Assembly: GCA_001414345.1 (NCBI GenBank)
Contig: LLCB01000048.1
Coordinates: 1 to 64,000 of the forward strand
Origin: Hymenoscyphus infarciens
Taxonomy: Eukaryota; Ascomycota; Leotiomycetes; Helotiales; Helotiaceae
Length of the DNA stretch: 64,000 bases
Reading direction: 5' to 3'
The notes below the pieces were generated by a model, which was given only the letters and a program-made list of their open reading frames with translations, did no database searches and had not been told where the DNA came from. How positions within the stretch are numbered: the first letter of the stretch is position 1; every line of letters starts with the position of its first letter. Shown here piece by piece: positions 57,470 through 64,000 of this stretch. A program made the position numbers and the translations under genes.

Positions 57470-58927
57470 ATGGTCTCCGACGAAGACTTCGAGAGCTTCG
57501 AGCTCCAAGATCCGGGAGAATCTTCGCCGTTTATACCTCTTGACGATGATGAAAAAGCGGAGTTAAGAAACGATGAAACGGAGCTTCGGATGGACGAAGG
57601 ACTTGTTGCCTGGGTACAGTGTGCCAGCAGTTTTTGTCTTTCGATGGGAACTTGGGGAGTTGGGAATTCATATGGTACACGATTCACTTGGCTCTTCCAA
57701 AACAGCTCTTGTAGCTAAAATAAACCAGGTGTTTTCCAAACATACTACGTCCGGACGTTTCCGGATCTATCCCCCTCAACTATCTCATGGATTGGATCCA
57801 TTCAGCTATGTGTTGAAATCCTCTTAGGAACAGTTGTGGGACCATTATATGACTATGGATACTTGAGAAGTCTGGTTGTCATAGGGTCCTTTCTGTCGGT
57901 ATTGGGGATGGTGCTTACGAGTTTTTCTACGCAATACTGGCAGTTGTTGATCTCACAAGGTGTGCTGGTAGGAATTGGGAACGGATGTTTGTTCATACCG
58001 AGCTTTGCAGTTCTCCCAAACTATTTTGAGAAGAAGAGAGCTTTGGCTGTTGGCATTGCGCAGTCCGGAAGTGCTCTAGGTATTTCAAGCTCACGTTCTA
58101 ACTCTCGACATCTGCTAACTCGGCCGAGGTGGAATTTTCTTTCCCATGCTCTTTCGAGCACTGGAGCCCAGGATTGGATTTCGGTGGACTGTCCAAGTCT
58201 TTGCACTGATCATGTTCGCGACTTTCATTCTCCCAGTATTAGGTTTGCGGATGAGATTTCAGCCATCCAAAGCTAGACGACTGCTTGATTTGAAAGCTTG
58301 GACAGAACTACCCTTCTTTCTTACCGGTCTCTGCTTCTTCATGTTGTTCCTTGGTGTAGATATTCCTGCATTTTATATACAACTTTACGGCATTAGGCAA
58401 AAGATACTCAGCGACAACTTCTCGTCGTATCTCTTACCTCTGTTGAACACGGGCTCGCTCTTTGGACGGATTGTAAGTGTTCAGGTCATAAATTAGAATT
58501 CAAGGCTGATAATATCTAGATTCCTTCCTACATCGCAGACAAAGCCGGTGTCTTCAACGTGACAATCATCTGCATCTTCCTCTCCGGAGTCCTCGGATTC
58601 CTTTGGATTGGAGTAAACAGCATCTACACACTCCTCATCTTTGCAGCAGTTTTTGGGTTCTTTTCTGGAGCAATTTCAAGTTTATCGTTGAATCTCACCG
58701 TCGCTCTTTCACCCGACCCAGGTCTTCTGGGGGTTCGTTTGGGGATGTTGTTGATTCCATCTGCTATGGGACTTCTTCTAGGAAATCCGATTGCTGGTGC
58801 TTTGGATTCGACGGGTAAGTGGTTGGGGTTGCAGCTGTTTACTGGTGCGGTTCTTGTCACCGCTGCAATGCTTGTGGTTGTTGTGAGAGTACTCTTGTAT
58901 GGGAGGAGGTGGGGGAAGAAATGCTGA
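57470..58927 (+). CDS. MFS monocarboxylate-type transporter (MCT/MCH-like)
   Basis: Four exons (57470-57674, 57729-58079, 58129-58472, 58520-58927) encode 435 residues. The acidic N-terminus is followed by VAWVQCASSFCLSMGTWGVG and NSYGVFQTYYVRTFP, the hallmark first-helix region of fungal MCT-like proteins. VGPLYDYGYLRSLVVIGSFL and PNYFEKKRALAVGIAQSGSA are the other family motifs. Twelve helices are expected, and the protein is probably in the plasma or vacuolar membrane. Intron 2 must end at GAG (58126-58128) to give LGGIFFPMLF, a rare acceptor preceded by a good CTAAC branch site. The gene has short repeats on both sides and lies 1.3 kb upstream of PAL on the same strand. Confidence 0.85.
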
Positions 58928-58946
58928 TTTTCTGGACCATGGCATG

Positions 58947-59086
58947 CTACTTCGTCTCTGGCAAGATAACGCTATTCTAATCAGGCAATCGCCGCATTTC
59001 CGATGCTGCATGCTACCCAAAAACCCCTGAAAATTCTATAAAGTGACCCCCCTTGTTTGACGTTTATTTCGCCAGAGACGAAGTAG
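58947..59086. mobile_element. 140-bp TIR element with CTACTTCGTC ends
   Basis: CTACTTCGTCTCTGGC at 58947-58962 is perfectly inverted at 59071-59086. The right half (59037-59086) is the second copy of the dispersed repeat at 56781, so that repeat is one end of this element family. Confidence 0.65.
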
Positions 59087-59260
59087 CAAGTCACTTGGGC
59101 AAAACGGACAGAACAAAACTTCGGGGAATAGAAAGATGCCAAGATTATAGCATTCACGAGCTCGATGATCGGAGCAGGTTACTCAACCTAAGGGCAGCTC
59201 CACGAATGTAACCTTCTTGTGGTTTGCGTTTGATGACGTGGATGTCAGGTTCAAACCTGT

Positions 59261-59376
59261 TACTTCGTCCCAGGCATAACAATTACTGCAGATTTTGTGG
59301 GCCACCAGGGTTTTTGGCAGATTTTCATGGGGGGTTACTTGGCTTCTGCCGGAGTTGTTATGCCTGGGACGAAGTA
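59261..59376. mobile_element. 116-bp TIR element with related ends
   Basis: TACTTCGTCCCAGGCATAAC (59261-59280, continuing AA) is perfectly inverted at 59355-59376. It shares the TACTTCGTC terminus with the 58947 element but has different sequence inside. Confidence 0.65.
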
Positions 59377-60263
59377 GCTCCCACAAACTATGCACCTCGC
59401 ACTCGATGTTGGAGACAGGGGGGTGGCCCCAGTAGATACATGGATAAGAACGAGGCGATGACAATCTCGACTTTTATCAAAACTCCACCCTTGGGCTCCC
59501 TTGGGCTCTCTTGAGTGAGATACATGCATGATGGCGATAGTGTGTGATGTGAGTTACACTGCCTATGCAATAAAAAGCAAGTAAGAGGCTTCTACCGGAA
59601 AAAGCCTATGTGGTAAGAGGCTTATGCTGTATCGTGGGGGTGGCCGGGTATTCGTGCAACATGTTTGCGCGCGGCGCTCATATTCGCTACGAGGCATGTT
59701 ACCGGTTGGTGTGTTTTAAAGGTTGAAATACGACCCTGCTGAGGTGTGACGATGATGGCTCGGGGGCCGGAGGAGTAAATGGCGGGGTTTGAGTAGTCTC
59801 TGTTGATGTGCAAACGCTTACGATAATTCACTTACGACAATACCTCCGTAAGGTGGGGTTACGAGCAACTACCTTCCGCAAGTGATCTCGAGAGGGTACT
59901 ATGAGCCTCTTTCTTGCAGCATCGGATCAATTCGGTGATGACTATTTTCCACTCCGGAAGTGTAAGTACACCTTGCGGGGTGCAACACCTAGCGCCCAGA
60001 TCACATAGAATAGAAATTAAGAAAGCACAATAACGGGACCGAGTATGGTCGTGTTCATTAGTCAAATCATACGCCTAGCTTTTGTCCGTGATTGGCTTTC
60101 CGATCTCGGTCCTCCTTGCTCGCTCCTTCCCTCCTTCTTCATGTTTCACGCCTTTGTTTATATTGTACTCTGTGCCCCCAAAGTGTTGCCTTGACTGAGT
60201 TGGGAAGGCACTTAAATATCTCTTCTTTGTTAGTTGTCTCCGTCTCAAAATTCTGCTTTCATT
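59377..60263. other. Intergenic stretch upstream of PAL
   Basis: No supported gene. The C/T-rich stretch at 60100-60260 is the probable PAL leader. Confidence 0.4.
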
Positions 60264-62800
60264 ATGCCAGAAATATATTCTCACAGTCAGAGTGTTCTAA
60301 ACGATTGGTCACTTTTCAAAACAAGATGTATCGAATCAGAGGAACCATATCTACTTGATGGGAAAAGTTTAGCCTTAGCAGATGTCATTGCTATTGCAAG
60401 GTAAGAATTTACTTTACTTCTCCAAACCTTGAAACTTTTTAATTTTCATATAGATACGGTAAAAAAGTCACAATAGACGAGAAAAGACTTGCTCGAGGCA
60501 CGAAGGCTGTAAATGATTTAGATGATAGAGTGAAAGAGAAGAGAATCATTTATGGTAAGAAATGCTTACGAAACTCTTGTTTCAATGAGCTTTACTAATA
60601 CTTCGTCAAAGGTGTCAACACGGGGTTCGGTGGCAGCGCTGATACCCGGACGAAAAATGTGCGCAAGATCCAGTATGGTCTCATCCGAGAACTTCACAGC
60701 TGCGTCCTCCCACAACCCCAAACTGGATTATCAACTCTCTCATTGCCAAATGGAGACAGCGGAAAAAACGAACACATAAAAGCTCTCTTGAAGCAAGCTC
60801 TACCGCTCGAGGACCCAGTCACTTCAAATCAAATGCCAGAAGCCTGGTCTCGGGCCATATTGCTAATTCGCTTGAACTCGTTGCTTGGAGGTCAATCCGC
60901 TGTTCGTCCGGTGGTTCTCACTGGCTTTGCGGATCTCCTCAACAAAAATCTCACTCCCGTGATTGCTCTTCGTGGAACTGTTTCGGCATCTGGTGACTTG
61001 GCGCCTCTTGCTTATGTTGCTGGAGCACTTCTGGGGAAACGGACATCTCATGTTTGGACTGGACCACCTCAAGATAGGCGGAGAGTACGAGCTGATATCG
61101 CCTTGAAAGAAGCTGGCTTGACCCCGATAACCCTGGAGCAAAAGGAGGGTCTTGCTATCGTCAATGGAACGGGTGCCTCATGCGGCGTGGCCGCCTTGGC
61201 AACTTAGTGGGTATTCTCCGAGTTCTTATTCCCCTTTTCGGGTTGTTTCAGGAGGATTGAGACACCATTCCCTCCTCAGACAGCTTTGTTTCCTCCCCAC
61301 TACCCTGGAGTTCCACAAACATACATCAAGAAATGGGAATACTGACTCCGAGATCATCCGCAGTGATGCCAATCACCTTGCCGTTGTGGCTCAAATTCTC
61401 ACCGCAATGAGTGCCGAAGCCTTGAATGGAACAGATGAGAGTTTTCAGCCATATATTGCTGAAGTTCGTCCACACAGCGGACAGGTGAACATTTCCAAAT
61501 CCTACAGATTTTGGTTGCACGTTCGCTAATTCCTTCTTTCCAGATTGACTCCTCACGCAATATTTTCTCCTTCCTTCGAGGTTCTAAGCTCCTCCACGAA
61601 GAAATCGATGTATCGGGTTTCGGAAAGCTCCGTCAAGACCGATATGCAATTCGATCAGGTTCTCAATGGCTTGGTCCCACTTTGGAAGATTTGGCTCTGT
61701 CTACTCATCAGGTTCTGACAGAGTGTAACTCTATTACCGATAATCCAATCGTACATCCGTCCGGACGAGTTTACACCAGCGCGAATTTCCAAGCTAAAGT
61801 GATAACTTCCGCTATGGAGAAGATTCGCCAAAATGTTGAGGCAATTGGCCGCATACTCTTCGCACAATGTACCGAGATTGTCAATCCAGCATTGAACAAA
61901 GGCTTGCCTCCCAATCTTGTCTCATGTGAACCAAGTGAGAGTTGGCTTTTTAAAATGGTGGACATCATGTTGGCTGCACTTCAAGGAGAATTGGGATTCC
62001 TCGCACATCCCGTCAATCATGTCCATACCACCGAGACGGGAAACCAGTCTATTCATAGTCTTGCACTTATTTCCGCAAGATATACGCACACGGCTCTGGG
62101 AATTCTCTCGCAGGTTATAGCTTCTCACTTGCTGTTGGTCTGCCAGGCTTTGGATTTAAGGGCCATGCAAGCGAATTTCCTAGTGGGCTTGGAACCGCTT
62201 CTCCTTGGTGTACTCAAGGAGAGTCTTGGCCCCCTTTTTACACCAGCAGAAAAGGAGTCAACTAAACAGCCGGAATTTGGTGATTTGCACCAGCAGTTAT
62301 GGAAAGCGCTTCCAGATCTTCTCGACGGCACTACCAATATGGACTCCGGACACAGATTTCCATTCATCGCAACTTCGCTTCAACCCATCATCCTCGCTCA
62401 CAGAACTGGGAAAGAGTTTTCAGAGTCGGCAACATCATTTACTGAATATCTCAGCTCTTGGAAAGCCTCTGCTGCTAGCCTCATGAAAGAGCAGTTCCTA
62501 AAGAACCGTGCCGAGTATTCTTCTAATGCAGATGCAACACCTTACTTGGGAGCTGCAAGCAAAAAAATGTACAACTTTATCAGGGGAGATTTGAAAGTAC
62601 CATTTTTACGAACAGAAGACCTTGCAGAGCCGGAAGATCTTGTTGAAGCTGAATTTCTTAGCGAGTTTGACAATAAGCTGAACGAGGGGCCCGTTCCAGC
62701 AACGACTGGTGAGTATATCACAAGAATTTACGATGCACTACGAAATGGACTTTTGTATGGGCCAGCGATGGAATGTTTGCAGGAATCACAGAGCGCATGA
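60264..62800 (+). CDS. Phenylalanine ammonia-lyase (PAL/HAL superfamily)
   Basis: Five exons (60264-60400, 60454-60554, 60612-61206, 61364-61484, 61544-62800) encode 736 residues, the usual fungal PAL length; all phases agree. Introns 53, 57, 157 and 59 nt. The catalytic Tyr79 precedes GVNTGFGGSADTRT; the MIO triad Ala205-Ser206-Gly207 is in RGTVSASGDLAPLAY. Later motifs are VNGTGAS, FLRGSKLLHEE, QDRYAIRSGSQWLGP, TDNPIVHPSGRVYTSANFQA and NQSIHSLALISARYT. The family deaminates Phe (some also Tyr or His) to the aryl-acrylate and ammonia; the C-terminal extension and the RGSKL/QDRYA context favour PAL over HAL. Fungal PAL works in the cytoplasm in Phe catabolism. Intron 3 (157 nt) hides the join LAT-Y-DANHLAVV, and the apparent TAG there is the TA|GT splice boundary. 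Confidence 0.92.
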
Positions 62801-64000
62801 AGTTGTGTAACTTGTTTGCCTAGAATTATCTAGTCCCAAATTAGCACATTTGAGAGGATTTAAAAAGATTTGCGAGAAACTTCTACTGGTAATTTCCTTA
62901 TCAGCCAAATTTTGAACTTCCGCCACCCAAATTTGAACTTCCTATCGTGTTTTGGAATTTGCCATCCCGAAGGATTTTTGACACTCCATATGATATCCGT
63001 GAGATATGAGCGATACAGAAAGGAAGAATTTCCGGTCACTTGGAGCCCAACGAATGAAGCACGTTGAAGCAACAAATGTCTTATCTTTACCCCAAATAAT
63101 TACGCACATTTTCACCATCCCCCTTGCCATCATGCGTGCATGAGATGAAACCTCTTACGGTTGTAGAGCCTTGAAGAGTGCCTTTGGATTTTAGTACCTA
63201 CTCTAACGCAACACCCTCACACAACGACTGCGACCACCGGCAACGTTACTGCATCCTCCTTGGGTTCGACTTCTGACATCATCATCTGACATCATCGCCG
63301 TTTAATTACTACATAGGGAATAACGTATAACTTGAACGGCGGAGTTTCACGAACTGGTCGATCTTATTCGATCCTACCCACAGTGTTATGTGCCGGTGAC
63401 TCGCAGGAAGTGCCCTTGAAAAGGTCGAGTCTTGGCTGCAGAAGGGCAGTAAAGTAAGTTGGCCGGCAGTTTTCAACGTTCACTTCCACGTGTGAGAATT
63501 TGTGGTTGTACTATCCCCCCTTAATTAGAGTATATTTCTGACAGCTGGGAACAAGGTTCCCAGCTGTCAGAGGTGCTTGAACTTTTATTGAAAACTCTAA
63601 TTGTACCACTGAACCAGTTTCACTACGAAGGCTATTTTGAGTTCCTTGCTAACCTGCTTGCTTCCCTCAGCTTCCCTTCTCGCCTAACCGTACCCACCCC
63701 TTTCTTTCCGCCTTGATTCAAAGTTTATCTCTTGAACTCTAATTCCTGAATAATCAATTACGGTGATTAGTTCTAGATCAAAAAAGGTTCCCAACCCGCT
63801 CCTGCGACCAATCCTCGATTTCTAAGTAATTTCCATGGATCGTGATCCTTGTTCCTATGCAATGCGCCGAATGGCCGTCTGCAAAGCAACCACACTGAGT
63901 TTCCCATTGGTCCATAAAGTAGCCAATTGCTGTTTCGCCAAAATTTCATGGACACCTTATCTTCAAGCTTGTCGAGAAGGATTTGTGAATCACACCCACC
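62801..64000. other. Intergenic region to the window end
   Basis: No supported gene. It contains the perfect hairpin at 63538-63570. Confidence 0.45.
63538..63570. repeat. Perfect 15-bp inverted repeat with 3-nt loop
   Basis: CTGACAGCTGGGAAC, AAG, GTTCCCAGCTGTCAG. It sits between TTAATTAGAGT (left) and AACTCTAATT (right), a second, outer inverted pair, next to a CTATCCCCCC word like the ends of the C-tract elements. Confidence 0.9.

Noticed and set aside
61205..61207. Apparent in-frame TAG in the PAL gene
   Set aside because: It is the exon/intron boundary TA|GTGGGT. Splicing to 61364 restores the conserved DANHLAVV block.
1..64000. tRNA and rRNA genes
   Set aside because: No cloverleaf with A- and B-box-like sequences or rRNA-conserved segment was recognised by eye; a covariance-model scan would be needed to exclude them.

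Overview
The window looks like chromosomal DNA of a filamentous ascomycete (Pezizomycotina). The reasons are short spliceosomal introns of about 47 to 94 nt with CTAAC-like branch sites, fungal gene families (CFEM, sedolisin, EthD, a fungal STAND N-terminal domain, a GMC oxidoreductase of the cellobiose-dehydrogenase type), and gene-poor AT-rich blocks whose C-to-T and G-to-A decay has the signature of repeat-induced point mutation (RIP). I cannot name the species from sequence alone.

Layout. 1-265 is one end of a DNA transposon that is far less mutated than its relatives. 1.8-4.9 kb holds three damaged genes: a sedolisin protease broken by one TAG codon, a subtilisin-like protease fragment and a fungal hypothetical-protein remnant. 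An intact nucleoside 2-deoxyribosyltransferase-like gene follows at 6.7-7.4 kb. A 0.5-kb hAT-like MITE lies at 8.5-9.0 kb. From 9.58 to 18.96 kb there are two full-length RIP-mutated hAT-like elements in the same orientation, each with an 8-bp target duplication. 19.6-32.2 kb is secretome-rich: two small proteins sharing a CX3C cysteine scaffold, an EthD-domain protein, a five-exon CFEM/GPI protein, a DOMON-cytochrome b561 protein, a decayed STAND N-terminal domain and a frameshifted secreted protein. 33.4-35.5 kb is an AT-rich block with a direct repeat split by a terminal-inverted-repeat (TIR) element. 36.6-38.4 kb encodes an acidic hypothetical protein, and 41.6-43.4 kb a secreted GMC oxidoreductase. 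43.7-49.25 kb is a second large RIP block containing a reverse-oriented hAT fragment with nested TIR elements. 49.5-62.8 kb carries a frameshifted membrane protein, an AGC kinase, an MFS drug-type transporter, a monocarboxylate-type transporter and a phenylalanine ammonia-lyase.

How the parts relate. The strongest structural result is that the near-intact terminus at 1-265 aligns to the decayed termini at 9.58 and 14.44 kb, so the mutations can be read directly: mainly CpA to TpA and TpG to TpA. The TAG in the protease gene fits the same CpA to TpA change. The most interesting protein result is the pair of small secreted proteins with the identical spacing C-x3-C-x3-C-x11-C-x3-C. Around the monocarboxylate-type transporter there are several short inverted-repeat elements of at least two families. 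That transporter lies 1.3 kb upstream of the PAL gene on the same strand, which suggests, without proving, a link to export or import of an aromatic acid.

Limits: all gene models are manual and rest on splice signals and family resemblance recalled from knowledge. No database search was run. No tRNA, rRNA or CRISPR array was recognised.
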